Shown here: one piece after another, positions 1 to 8,700 of the stretch
Numbering within the stretch: the first letter of the stretch is position 1
Layout of the letters: each line of letters starts with the position of its first letter
Assembly: GCF_025917685.1 (NCBI RefSeq)
Contig: NZ_CP089518.1
Coordinates: 4,977,501 to 5,041,500 of the forward strand
Length of the DNA: 64,000 bases
Reading direction: 5' to 3'
Origin: Bacillus cereus
GTDB lineage: Bacteria > Bacillota > Bacilli > Bacillales > Bacillaceae_G
The notes under the pieces: generated by a model
The model's database searches: none
What the model was told of the DNA's origin: nothing
Seen by the model: only the letters and a program-made list of their open reading frames with translations
Position numbers and translations under genes: made by a program

Positions 1-459
1 TAACTGAATCTCCTGCCCACTCACATGCACCTTTCGTTCCTTTGGACAAATAAGTAAATCACCTGCGCGAATTACTTCATGACTTGCAGTTACCTCCTCC
101 TTCTTCACACGCCTACTCATATTCTTCACACGAAGAATAAGCTCCGCATAATTAAAAGGCTTCGTCACATAATCATCCGCTCCAAGCTGAAGACCAAGTA
201 ACTTATCATTCATCTGACTCTTCGCTGTCAGCATAAGCACCGGAATATCACGATCCTTCTCCCTGAATAAACGTAATAACTCATACCCATCCGTATCAGG
301 AAGCATCACATCTAAAATAAGTACATCCGGCTGCTCATTCCATCTCTCTAAAGCTTCTCTCCCATCAGCCGCCGTCAATACTTCATACCCTTCCATCTCT
401 AACTGCATCCGAATCAAATTACGAATACTCGATTCATCATCTACTACAAGTATTTTCAT
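1..459 (-). CDS. OmpR/PhoB-family response regulator (N-terminal 153 residues, cut by window edge)
   Basis: Two-component response regulator. The visible 153 codons stay open to the left edge of the window. The receiver domain is complete: the acidic pair D7-D8 lies in MKILVVDDE, the phospho-acceptor is D50 in LILDVMLPD, and the conserved lysine is in VTKPF. It is followed by the start of an OmpR-type winged-helix region (GDLLICPKERKVHV). Two ATG codons are adjacent; the second one (459) was chosen because its AGGAGG lies 6 bases upstream, against 3 for the first. The cognate kinase would be expected just outside the window. The target is not knowable from this part. Confidence 0.9.
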   Translation of the reverse strand, partial: MKILVVDDESSIRNLIRMQLEMEGYEVLTAADGREALERWNEQPDVLILDVMLPDTDGYELLRLFREKDRDIPVLMLTAKSQMNDKLLGLQLGADDYVTKPFNYAELILRVKNMSRRVKKEEVTASHEVIRAGDLLICPKERKVHVSGQEIQL

Positions 460-513
460 CATTCTCCTCCTTCCATCTTGTATTATATTACAGTTTAGTA
501 TAGCAAAAATAAG

Positions 514-566
514 ACAAAAAAAGAGAGGGTATTGTCGAACATATTTTGTCGACGATACCCTCTCTC
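514..566 (-). terminator. Intrinsic terminator after the SGNH-hydrolase-like gene
   Basis: A 16-bp stem (arms 523-538 and 549-564, one G-U pair) is followed on the minus strand by a T-rich run. It separates the SGNH-like gene from the response regulator gene. Confidence 0.85.
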
Positions 567-571
567 ATTTA

Positions 572-1387
572 TTATTTAGCCACAAAATAATCCGTTACAT
601 ATTGTGCCCAAACTTCATGTCCCTTAGCACTTGGGAAACCAAATTCTTCTTTTAAATATGGTAAGATAGCCTTTGTTGTTGCATCCGGCCACGCTGTCCA
701 ATGGTCAACATATGTATAATTATTTTGCGTCGCAAATTGTTTTAATGCTTCAATTGCTTTCGGATAATTCTTAGCACCGTACACTGGGTTTGATGGTTGA
801 ATCATGATCGTAGCACCCTTTGCACTAGTAGAAAGTGCTTGAACGAACTTCTGTGTATTTACTACAGAGTTTCCATTACCATTTTTACCATTATCCGTAA
901 TAAATGGTGGCTCAAATAAAATTACATCTGGATTCTCTTTCGCAATCTCTTTATCACGCTTATTCGCAATTAACTCCTCTGTGCTTTCACCCCTATATTC
1001 CTTTACTGTCACATTCCATAAACCTTTACCGTAAGAAGCCTCTAAATTAGCAGTGAACTTAGCTACCCAAGCATCTTTTTCAGATGAAGAAGCTTCATCA
1101 CCAACAATAACAAGATTTACTGCCTTCTTATCAGCTGCAGCTTTCTTTAATTTCTCTTTTACTTCATCTGGCAAGTTCTTTGCGTATGCTTCATTAAAAG
1201 ATGACTTTGCTTGTTTTTTCTCTTCTTTCTTCGCTCCGCTATCTTTCACTTCAGCCTTTGTTTTCGTTACTTCACTCGTTTGTCCCGTTGCATTCGCAAT
1301 CTTTTTATTCCAATACAGTTTACCGCTCACAACTGAAGCGATAAACAATACAAAAATAAATAGGACCAGTACTGCTTTCTTATTCAT
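572..1387 (-). CDS. Membrane-anchored SGNH/GDSL-hydrolase-like protein
   Basis: A 271-residue exported protein with an N-terminal hydrophobic segment (about residues 5-22), a Lys/Glu-rich linker (35-65) and a C-terminal SGNH-hydrolase-like fold. Visible landmarks are a block-I-like VGDEASSSE at 95-103, VILFEPPF near 155 and a C-terminal PSAKGHEVW (252-260) that would supply the catalytic histidine. The usual GDS serine position reads GDE, so the nucleophile is unclear; one of the following serines could substitute. It lies just beyond the LCP gene that closes the polysaccharide locus, so a role in modifying surface polysaccharide (for example deacylation) is plausible but only inferred. Confidence 0.7.
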   Translation of the reverse strand: MNKKAVLVLFIFVLFIASVVSGKLYWNKKIANATGQTSEVTKTKAEVKDSGAKKEEKKQAKSSFNEAYAKNLPDEVKEKLKKAAADKKAVNLVIVGDEASSSEKDAWVAKFTANLEASYGKGLWNVTVKEYRGESTEELIANKRDKEIAKENPDVILFEPPFITDNGKNGNGNSVVNTQKFVQALSTSAKGATIMIQPSNPVYGAKNYPKAIEALKQFATQNNYTYVDHWTAWPDATTKAILPYLKEEFGFPSAKGHEVWAQYVTDYFVAK

Positions 1388-1444
1388 CGATTCACCTCAT
1401 CCATTAATCTCACAATATATAATACTAATATAAATCTATGCAAA

Positions 1445-1477
1445 AATAAACCCAACTCCTTCCAAAGGAGTTGGGTT
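1445..1477 (-). terminator. Intrinsic terminator after the LCP gene
   Basis: A perfect 13-bp stem (1449-1461 with 1465-1477) with a 3-base loop, followed on the minus strand by TATTTTTG. It closes the LCP transcript. Confidence 0.9.
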
Positions 1478-1485
1478 ATTACATA

Positions 1486-2397
1486 TTACTTAGTCAATTC
1501 AAGATGTGCTTTTAACTTATTCGTTAAATCTTGTTTTGCTGCGTCTGGAACGTAGTAGTACCAAATGCCATCCGCGGCTTTGTGTCCGTCACCTGGAATT
1601 TGGATTTCTTCACTGTTCTTCAAGCAATCTTTATAGTTCTTCTGCATATCAAACATTTGATCTTGCGTTAAGTTTGTTTTCACGTTCTTTTGGATTGCTG
1701 TTAACACATCACCATAACTTGTTAAAGAAGAGAAGCTTGCGCCTTTCTTAATAACAGCCTGCATCACTTGACGTTGGCGCATTTGGCGTCCGAAGTCGCC
1801 ACGTGGGTCTTCATAACGCATACGAGTATACTTTAATGCCTCTTCACCATTTAAATGAATATTACCTTTATTAAAATGAGTATCTCTTGATGTGAAATCT
1901 AAATCATTATTTACATCAACACCACCAACAGCATCTACAATATCCTTGAACCCTTCCATATTAACTTCTATATAATAGTTAATAGGAATGTTTAAGAATT
2001 TTTCTACTGTCGATACAGACATATCTACTCCGCCAAACGCATAAGCGTGGTTAATTTTATCGCTTTTTCCTTTTCCAACAATTTCTGTATACGTATCACG
2101 AGGGATACTTACTGTTTTTATTGAATTATTTTTCGGATTTAGCGTAATTACCATTAGAGAATCTGAACGACCTTTATCTTCACCACGTTCATCCGCTCCT
2201 AATAATAAAATTGAAACAGGCTGAGACTTACTAATTTTTTCTTCTTTTTTATTATCATTTTGATCACGCTTTAAAGGTTTATGAACTTCATTTAATGTTT
2301 TTGAAACAGAAGAATATACATTATAAGCGTAAACTCCTCCGCCTATAATCATTACTCCTATAATTCCTAATATCCAAAATAGAACTTTCTTTTTCAT
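1486..2397 (-). CDS. LytR-CpsA-Psr (LCP) family cell-wall polymer ligase
   Basis: A 303-residue protein with one N-terminal membrane segment (about 5-26) and an extracellular LCP domain starting near residue 61. Family hallmarks are LLLGADERGEDKGRSDSL, which carries the Asp/Arg residues that bind the polyprenyl pyrophosphate, then TVSIPRDTY and the late ALKYTRMRYEDPRGDFGR block. LCP enzymes transfer undecaprenyl-linked glycopolymers to peptidoglycan. The gene is the last of the polysaccharide locus but has its own candidate promoter and sits beyond a terminator. It probably attaches the locus product, or another wall polymer, to the wall. Confidence 0.9.
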   Translation of the reverse strand: MKKKVLFWILGIIGVMIIGGGVYAYNVYSSVSKTLNEVHKPLKRDQNDNKKEEKISKSQPVSILLLGADERGEDKGRSDSLMVITLNPKNNSIKTVSIPRDTYTEIVGKGKSDKINHAYAFGGVDMSVSTVEKFLNIPINYYIEVNMEGFKDIVDAVGGVDVNNDLDFTSRDTHFNKGNIHLNGEEALKYTRMRYEDPRGDFGRQMRQRQVMQAVIKKGASFSSLTSYGDVLTAIQKNVKTNLTQDQMFDMQKNYKDCLKNSEEIQIPGDGHKAADGIWYYYVPDAAKQDLTNKLKAHLELTK

Positions 2398-2455
2398 TAT
2401 CTTAACCTTCTTTCTTAGATACGCCTTATGTGTTTAGGAATAAAGTGCCAATCCT

Positions 2456-2485
2456 ATTATACATGGAATTGACGGTCTTCATCAA
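2456..2485 (-). promoter_or_regulatory. Candidate sigma-A promoter for the LCP gene
   Basis: On the minus strand TTGATG (2480-2485) and a perfect TATAAT (2456-2461) are separated by 18 bases, about 60 bases upstream of the LCP start codon. Confidence 0.5.
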
Positions 2486-2529
2486 ATGACGCTATGTTTT
2501 ATATCTAACATCTAACCTCTTATATATAC

Positions 2530-2580
2530 AAAAAAGAAATTCTCCCCCTTATTCACACACTGGATAAGGGGGGAGAATTT
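2530..2580 (-). terminator. Terminator at the end of the polysaccharide operon
   Basis: A long GC-rich stem (arms about 2537-2552 and 2564-2580, C-run opposite G-run) is followed on the minus strand by CTTTTTTG. It lies about 110 bases after the WecB/TagA-like gene; the bases between hold no gene. It separates the glycosyltransferase operon from the LCP gene. Confidence 0.85.
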
Positions 2581-2693
2581 AGTATGATGAGTAACACAAT
2601 AGTAAATATATTTATCAACAGTGTATTTCTTTTTTATCACTTCAACTTAAAAATCCCTTTTATAGTAGTTCTCATTCCCTTGAAGATATTTCC

Positions 2694-3440
2694 CTATAGT
2701 TTAGGGTTTTTCCACTTTTCTCTTACAACATATGAAACAAACTTTAAATTCCCTAGCAGATATCTCTTCCACATTCTCTTTGGCTCTTGCATAAAGCGAT
2801 AAAACCATTCCATTCCAATTTTTTGCATCCATCTTGGTGCTCGTTTTGTTATTCCAGCTACAACATCAAAACTGCCACCAACTCCCATTTGGAAAGGCAC
2901 TTCCATTTCAGTACAGAAGTTTTTTAACCAATACTCCTTTTTAGGAGAACTAAATGCAACAAATAAAATATCAGCATTCGAATTTTTTATATCATTAACT
3001 ATTTCTTCATTATCTTCTTCTTTAAAATAGCCATTACGATAACCTGCAACTTTTAAAGAAGGATATTTATGTTTATACAGTTTTACAACTTCTTTCACAA
3101 CCTCTTCCTTAGCACCAAAGAAATAGATACTATATTCTTTTTCAGCAGATAATTGGATTATCTCTTCCATTAGGTCAATTCCAGCTACCCTTTCAACCAA
3201 AGGTTTACCTAGGAATTTTGAAGCCCAAACGATAGACTGTCCATCTGCATTAATTAAAGGACATTCATTAATTATTCTTCTTAAATTTTCATCTTTTTGT
3301 ATCATAACTGCCTTGGAAGCATTAACAACTACATGCTGAGTTGGTTTACGATCCTTAATAATCCCTTCAATCTTCAAAAGAGTTTCCTGCATAGAAAGAT
3401 TATCTACATTAAAATTCATCATATTAATTCTTGTATTCAT
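2694..3440 (-). CDS. WecB/TagA/CpsF-family glycosyltransferase
   Basis: A 248-residue family GT26 transferase. It shows VVNASKAVMIQKD, the signature INADGQSIVWAS with the catalytic-site aspartate, then ERVAGIDLMEEI and the C-terminal PRWMQKIGMEWFYRF block. The family moves N-acetylmannosamine(-uronic acid) or similar sugars onto lipid-linked GlcNAc acceptors. The nearby WecC-like dehydrogenase could provide UDP-ManNAcA as donor, which is an inference. The start at 3440 was chosen because GGAGG lies 5 bases before this ATG and overlaps codons of the longer reading. It is the last gene of the glycosyltransferase block. Confidence 0.9.
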   Translation of the reverse strand: MNTRINMMNFNVDNLSMQETLLKIEGIIKDRKPTQHVVVNASKAVMIQKDENLRRIINECPLINADGQSIVWASKFLGKPLVERVAGIDLMEEIIQLSAEKEYSIYFFGAKEEVVKEVVKLYKHKYPSLKVAGYRNGYFKEEDNEEIVNDIKNSNADILFVAFSSPKKEYWLKNFCTEMEVPFQMGVGGSFDVVAGITKRAPRWMQKIGMEWFYRFMQEPKRMWKRYLLGNLKFVSYVVREKWKNPKL

Positions 3441-3462
3441 TGTGTCCTCCATTTAAAATGAA

Positions 3463-4551
3463 TTATAGAAATATATTTATAAGCGTACCTTCAATATTTT
3501 TCACTTCATATTTATTTGCTGTATGAATGGATTGCTCCCTCATCTTTGCTTTGAACTCTGCATCATGACCAAAAAATTCTTTAATTTTAATTGCCAATTC
3601 TTCTTTATTTCCTGGGCTAAAGAATAATCCATTTTCGCCATCTTTGATATAATCTAATAAGCCTCCCATCTCGCTTCCTATTACAGGAAGACCTGTAGCC
3701 ATTGCTTCTAAGCCAACTAATCCTAAACTTTCGCCTTCTCTCATCGTTGGAAAGCAAAATACATCGAGACAATTATATATATCATTTAATTTTTTTTGAG
3801 GTAAAAGAGTATAGTGTATAACAAACTTATCTAGGTCTAATTCTAATAAAGTATTTCTAAATTTATTTATGTCTTTTCCATTTCCTACTACTATCAGCTT
3901 TTTATCGTTCATAAATCCTTCATTCTTTAATATATAAATGGATTGTAATAAAACATCCCAACCTTTTTTATAGTCTAATCTTCCTACATACCCAATATAT
4001 TTATAATCAGGACTAATTTCCATCTTCTCTAATAAAGGTTCTCTATCGGTAATAGGATAAAAAATATTACTATTCACTCCACCTGAAGGGAATACCTCAA
4101 TTCCCCCCTCTATCCTATATTTTTTTTCTACTAATTCTTTATAATAATTAGATGGAACTATTATTTTACAAGAGACTTTTAAAAGTTTTGTTACTAAACC
4201 TTGAAGTCTATGATGCACACGGGTTTCTGGTACAATATCACTTCCATGAACATTTGTATAAATCCTAATACCCTTTTTTAATTTCTTCAAGATAAGTAAT
4301 GGTATAGCGTTATGTGCTGCATAATGAACATAGATAACATCATACTTTTTTACTAGCACATTCAATATAATTGAAATATAATATTTTAAATAACCAATGA
4401 TTTTTAAAAATTTATTTTTCCCTTTATACATAACAATCTTATCAATCTGGATACCTTGTTTTACCAAGATCTCTTCTGTATTTTTTACAAAAACACCATA
4501 ATTTGGATGCTCTTTATTAGGATACATATTGGATACTAATAAAATTCTCAA
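3463..4551 (-). CDS. Glycosyltransferase family 4
   Basis: A 362-residue GT-B glycosyltransferase. The N-terminal donor/acceptor half contains VSNMYPNKEHPNYGVF and an HGSD motif. The C-terminal half contains GRLDYKKGWDVLL and the E-x7-E nucleotide-sugar motif (EGESLGLVGLEAMATGLPV). The start codon is TTG at 4551. It is predicted to act on the cytoplasmic face, adding one sugar of the repeat unit; donor and linkage cannot be told from sequence. It is strongly A+T-rich, like its neighbours in the serotype cassette. Confidence 0.9.
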   Translation of the reverse strand: MRILLVSNMYPNKEHPNYGVFVKNTEEILVKQGIQIDKIVMYKGKNKFLKIIGYLKYYISIILNVLVKKYDVIYVHYAAHNAIPLLILKKLKKGIRIYTNVHGSDIVPETRVHHRLQGLVTKLLKVSCKIIVPSNYYKELVEKKYRIEGGIEVFPSGGVNSNIFYPITDREPLLEKMEISPDYKYIGYVGRLDYKKGWDVLLQSIYILKNEGFMNDKKLIVVGNGKDINKFRNTLLELDLDKFVIHYTLLPQKKLNDIYNCLDVFCFPTMREGESLGLVGLEAMATGLPVIGSEMGGLLDYIKDGENGLFFSPGNKEELAIKIKEFFGHDAEFKAKMREQSIHTANKYEVKNIEGTLINIFL

Positions 4552-4607
4552 AACACCATCTCTTTTCTTAGATTAGTTAAATTACTATGTATATCTTCTA
4601 AATAAGC

Positions 4608-4645
4608 TGAAAAATAAATACCTTCCACATATAGAAGGTATTTAT
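4608..4645 (-). terminator. Terminator-like hairpin inside the polysaccharide operon
   Basis: A perfect 12-bp stem (4614-4625 with 4634-4645), 8-base loop, followed on the minus strand by TTTTC. It lies in the 129-base gap between two glycosyltransferase genes that must be co-expressed, so it would need to be read through. Confidence 0.55.
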
Positions 4646-4680
4646 CTATAAAATTATTCTCATTTACACATCTTAAATAC

Positions 4681-5844
4681 TTAATTATTTTCAAGATAAT
4701 TATTCAAATTTTTAAATAGTGACTTTCTATTAAATTCACTATCATCACATTCATCCTCATTAATTACTGTATTTAGCATAATATGATCTAAACCATTCAG
4801 AATTTCTGATTCTTTATTCTTACAATGAACAGATAGACTATACGAATTTAGCGTCTCAAATAAATAACCATAGTTAATATCATTAATACAGAATATAGGC
4901 TTTTTTAATGCTATATAGTCATATATTTTAGTTGTCGGCTCGTAAGGATGTCCTCCAGATACAATTAAAGTTATGTCACTTGCCTTAACATATTCTAAAG
5001 CCTTTTTATAAGGTACAAATCCTGTTTGAACAACATAAGGTCTTATAGCTGGATTATTATCCAAATAATTTTGAATTTCTTCCTCTTGCTGACCAACATG
5101 TATAAAGTACATTTTTTCTTCGTTCTTTTGATTATACTTATCCAATGCTGCTAGGAAATTTAGTGGTTTTCTAAATCCTCCAAATTTCCCTGTATAAACG
5201 ATTTTTCTTCCTGGTAAATTTAATTCCATATCATTGATATCAGTAAAATCCTCAGGATCGTATCCATTTGATATTGTAATAAATTTATTTTCCTCGATAG
5301 ATTTATAATGATTTTTATACATATTAGTTGCATCTTCTGTGACATTGATAATTACATCCGCATTTTTTATAACATAGGGTTCTAAAATACCAGATATAAC
5401 TTTTCGTATTTTTGAATTATTATAAGGTGTTAATAGCCATGGATCTCTAAAATCTAACACATATGGTATTTTACTATATTTTTTTATTATCGGTGCTACT
5501 ACCCAGTGAAAGAATGGGCCACCCGTATAAAAAATATAGTCAAACTTTTCATTCTTAATTACCTTTTTTATATTATGATATAAATCTACTGCCCAATATA
5601 ATCCTTCTTCCTTAAAGCTAGTAAATTGACTATATCTTTTCGTCTTAATAACCTTTACTTCAGATGGTATTTCATTTTCTTTATCGTAATCTAATTGGCT
5701 TTGATCATAATATTTTTCATTTACAGTAACAACAGTAACATCCCAACCAAATCTACTAAAATATTTCACTAATTTTGTCATTCTTACTGCACCTACTCCA
5801 CCAAACGGTGGAAAGTAGTAAGCTACAATAAGTATCCTTTTCAC
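4681..5844 (-). CDS. Glycosyltransferase, GT4-like
   Basis: A 387-residue GT-B-type transferase. The start is MKRILIVAYYFPPFGGVGAVR (GTG codon, AGGTGA upstream), with VLDFRDPWLLTPYN near 130 typical of polysaccharide GT4-like enzymes. The C-terminal donor site is divergent: HPYEPTTKIYDYIALKKPI in place of a clean E-x7-E. Sugar specificity is unknown. It belongs to the A+T-rich cassette, between the polymerase gene and another GT4 gene. Confidence 0.82.
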   Translation of the reverse strand: MKRILIVAYYFPPFGGVGAVRMTKLVKYFSRFGWDVTVVTVNEKYYDQSQLDYDKENEIPSEVKVIKTKRYSQFTSFKEEGLYWAVDLYHNIKKVIKNEKFDYIFYTGGPFFHWVVAPIIKKYSKIPYVLDFRDPWLLTPYNNSKIRKVISGILEPYVIKNADVIINVTEDATNMYKNHYKSIEENKFITISNGYDPEDFTDINDMELNLPGRKIVYTGKFGGFRKPLNFLAALDKYNQKNEEKMYFIHVGQQEEEIQNYLDNNPAIRPYVVQTGFVPYKKALEYVKASDITLIVSGGHPYEPTTKIYDYIALKKPIFCINDINYGYLFETLNSYSLSVHCKNKESEILNGLDHIMLNTVINEDECDDSEFNRKSLFKNLNNYLENN

Positions 5845-5892
5845 TATAAATCACCTAAATTCTAGATTTTTTTCAAAACTTATTACAAAACA

Positions 5893-7185
5893 TTAATGAT
5901 CTGCCATATCATTTTTTCTACTGACATTAATAAGCAATAAAATCAAGAAACAATGCTGGGCCATATAATCACTACTTAAGTTTGCTATTGAGTTATTAGA
6001 ATTAATCATTAAGGTCAGAAATATAAAATTAACCATTGTATAAAAATCTTTATGTCGCCAAAATAAATAAATAGGATAAAAGAATATACAAATGTAGATA
6101 ATTAAAGTCCCTAAAATTCCATAGTCATATGCTAACATAATTAATGGGTATTCAAAGTTAGAAGCTCCTCCCCCTAATTCCAGAGCTTTTTCTCTAGAAG
6201 AATTGGCTCCGCCTCCATAAAAGAATTCTGGTAACTCAGTACTACTACTGTTTGCTAGTAATTCCAACAAATCATTTCTTCCAGATGAAATATTACCAGT
6301 TGTAACACCTTCTACAAATCGCTGCTTCAAATTATTCTCAAATAAATCCGAATTATATATAACTAAAAATAAAGAAGCAATTCCAATATAGTAAAGAAAT
6401 TTATATTTCTTTACATTCGAATAAAGAATAAGCAATATAACAAATAACACTAAGGCTGTTTTACTGCCACATAACACCAATCCAACCATCGTTATAAATG
6501 TAATTAAATACTTATTCATTAAATAGCCTACTTTTACCGCATAAATATTATTCATTATATAAAATATTAAAAAATATTTAGCATTTGTTAAAGGATGACC
6601 TGCAAATGAATAAAATCTATAAATACCAGAAAGATTTTCTTTAATAATTAATAAATCGTACCCTTCTCCTTTAAATACCGTGGATGCTAATGTTAATTGT
6701 ATTGCGCTTTTTGTAATAACATCTACAATACCAGATAAAAATAAAATGAGAATAAAAAAGTTAAATATATACAAAAACACCTTAAGCGCCTTCAATGCTT
6801 CTTCATGTTTCAACTTAATACCAACTAAAAACAATGGCATTAATAAATTAACAAACGTAAATACTGTATATACAGAAGGATATGACCAAATCGTATTCAT
6901 ACTAAAAATTACAATGATTGAAAAGAATGATACTATAAAAAGAATAAAAGGATTTATCCTTTTATGTAATACTGATGACAAGAAATATATTCCACCAAAT
7001 ATTAAAAAAAGTATATTAACAGTACTGATTGAGGAACCAAAGATTTTTCTGGTCGTTTCATTTAATACAAATAAGGCAATACAAAAGATAATTGAATAGT
7101 TAATAGTAAACTCCTTTTGTCTTTTAGTAGCATCTATCGATGGATAAAACGTCTGCATCCCATTTATAATCTCCTTCATGTTCAT
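5893..7185 (-). CDS. Wzy-like O-antigen/capsule repeat-unit polymerase
   Basis: A 430-residue, very hydrophobic protein with about ten predicted membrane segments. A larger hydrophilic loop near residues 285-330 (FVEGVTTGNISSGRNDLLELL) carries the SGR motif typical of O-antigen ligase/polymerase (Wzy) proteins. It would polymerise lipid-linked repeat units on the outer face. The neighbouring Wzx-like flippase and upstream Wzz-like protein fit a complete Wzx/Wzy pathway. The first ATG (7185) has no clear ribosome-binding site. An in-frame ATG at 7158 preceded by AAGGAG is the alternative start. Confidence 0.8.
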   Translation of the reverse strand: MNMKEIINGMQTFYPSIDATKRQKEFTINYSIIFCIALFVLNETTRKIFGSSISTVNILFLIFGGIYFLSSVLHKRINPFILFIVSFFSIIVIFSMNTIWSYPSVYTVFTFVNLLMPLFLVGIKLKHEEALKALKVFLYIFNFFILILFLSGIVDVITKSAIQLTLASTVFKGEGYDLLIIKENLSGIYRFYSFAGHPLTNAKYFLIFYIMNNIYAVKVGYLMNKYLITFITMVGLVLCGSKTALVLFVILLILYSNVKKYKFLYYIGIASLFLVIYNSDLFENNLKQRFVEGVTTGNISSGRNDLLELLANSSSTELPEFFYGGGANSSREKALELGGGASNFEYPLIMLAYDYGILGTLIIYICIFFYPIYLFWRHKDFYTMVNFIFLTLMINSNNSIANLSSDYMAQHCFLILLLINVSRKNDMADH

Positions 7186-7229
7186 CTTTTAAGTATTTCT
7201 TACTATATTTCTAAAAAAAGATAGATAAG

Positions 7230-7274
7230 ATTATAAAAAGCACAATAAATATAAGTTATGTTTATCGTGCTTTT
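7230..7274 (-). terminator. Terminator-like hairpin between polymerase and flippase genes
   Basis: A 14-bp stem (7236-7249 with 7261-7274, one G-U pair) in the 174-base gap between wzx-like and wzy-like genes, followed on the minus strand by TATAATC. The weak U-tract suggests partial termination or an mRNA-stability role. Confidence 0.5.
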
Positions 7275-7359
7275 CATAATTCCTTTACATTCCATTTTAC
7301 TAGAATAAATTTCTATACAAGTATCTATTTTAATAACATTGACTATACTATTAAGTAAT

Positions 7360-8685
7360 TCATGCCGAATATTGTTTAACAATAGCCTTTTTAAAGAAAT
7401 AGTTATTAAAAAAGATAGTTATCAGGTATGTTAACATTGTTGCAAAAGCTGCACCTACAACATCAAATTTCAAAATTAATACTATGTTCAATACAATATT
7501 GATTATAAATGTGCAAATACTCGTATAAAAATTATAATCGATTCTTCCAATACTAAGCAACGTTATACCTTTAGGAGAATACAAGCTCCAACATAGCATA
7601 CCTACTAAAAGAATTCGAAAATAAGTAATAGAATTAGTATATTTTTCTCCAAATACAATCGGCATAAATATGGGCACTATAAAATAAGTTGCAATAAATA
7701 AAATCGACATCAGCATTCGCATGCGTTTTTGATAAGAATTTAAAAGCTCTATGATTTTTTGTTTATTTTGCGACTGCTCAGATAAATAAGGGATCATAAT
7801 TTGATTAAGTGTATTAGGGATGATCATCATAGAAGTAATAATTAATTGAGCTATCCCATAATAACCTATTTCAGCACTACTTTTGCTCATATAGCTTAGT
7901 AAAAGTATATTAAGAGAAATTACAAGCTGTCCCATTAAATTAGTTACAAAAGACACCCCTGAAATACTTAATAGTTTTAAAATATAAACTTTACTAATTT
8001 TAATTTCTCTCAATTTTACTAATTTAGCTTTCAATAATGAGAAGCATAAGAAAGTAGCTACTATATTCGAAAATACAATTCCCATCACATAGCCATATAA
8101 TCCAAAGAAATATGCAGCTAAAGTACTTACTACAATAACCATTACTTTAGTTTTACTTTGGATTTTGGACATAGCATGAACCTGTTTCTGTGATTGTAAA
8201 TAGAATATAGCAAAAGTATTCATTACTAGAAAAGGCACCTGGATACTGTAAAATTTCATCGCATTGTTTATTTCATTATTCTCCGAAAAGAGACCTAAAA
8301 ATGCTAGCAGTATTACAACAACTGTAGTAAATAATGAAATAACAATACTAAATTTGAAACCATTCACAAATAAAATATCTTTCTCCTCATCACTGATTTT
8401 CTCTGAACATAATTTTAGTATCGCTACATTGATCCCAAGACCTGCAATGAGAATAATAATACCTAGAAAGGATTGAAGAACTTTTATTTTACCAATCTCT
8501 TCAACCGAAAGTATCCTTGTTAAAAATATTTGTCCACCAAAACCAGCTATCTGTAAAAGCATATTTGCACTTAATAAATGTAGAAATCCAACTTTTTTAG
8601 CCTTTTGCAGCATTGATTTAAAAAGCCTCAATAACTCTCCAGTTTGAAATTTTTCTTTTAATTTAATAATCATTTCTTTTCCCAT
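7360..8685 (-). CDS. Wzx-like polysaccharide flippase (MOP superfamily)
   Basis: A 441-residue polytopic membrane protein with roughly 12-14 hydrophobic segments. The N-terminal pattern LLQIAGFGGQIFLTRILSVEEIG is typical of polysaccharide biosynthesis/RfbX exporters. It is expected to flip undecaprenyl-linked repeat units across the membrane for the Wzy polymerase encoded next to it. The start ATG is preceded by GGGGAAG. Members of the family diverge greatly, so substrate cannot be predicted. Confidence 0.87.
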   Translation of the reverse strand: MGKEMIIKLKEKFQTGELLRLFKSMLQKAKKVGFLHLLSANMLLQIAGFGGQIFLTRILSVEEIGKIKVLQSFLGIIILIAGLGINVAILKLCSEKISDEEKDILFVNGFKFSIVISLFTTVVVILLAFLGLFSENNEINNAMKFYSIQVPFLVMNTFAIFYLQSQKQVHAMSKIQSKTKVMVIVVSTLAAYFFGLYGYVMGIVFSNIVATFLCFSLLKAKLVKLREIKISKVYILKLLSISGVSFVTNLMGQLVISLNILLLSYMSKSSAEIGYYGIAQLIITSMMIIPNTLNQIMIPYLSEQSQNKQKIIELLNSYQKRMRMLMSILFIATYFIVPIFMPIVFGEKYTNSITYFRILLVGMLCWSLYSPKGITLLSIGRIDYNFYTSICTFIINIVLNIVLILKFDVVGAAFATMLTYLITIFFNNYFFKKAIVKQYSA

Positions 8686-8700
8686 TCAATCTTCCCCGAT

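Noticed and set aside
2584..2802. 72-codon plus-strand ORF after the operon terminator
   Set aside because: Overlaps the WecB/TagA gene end in antisense, A+T-rich, no convincing ribosome-binding site or domain.
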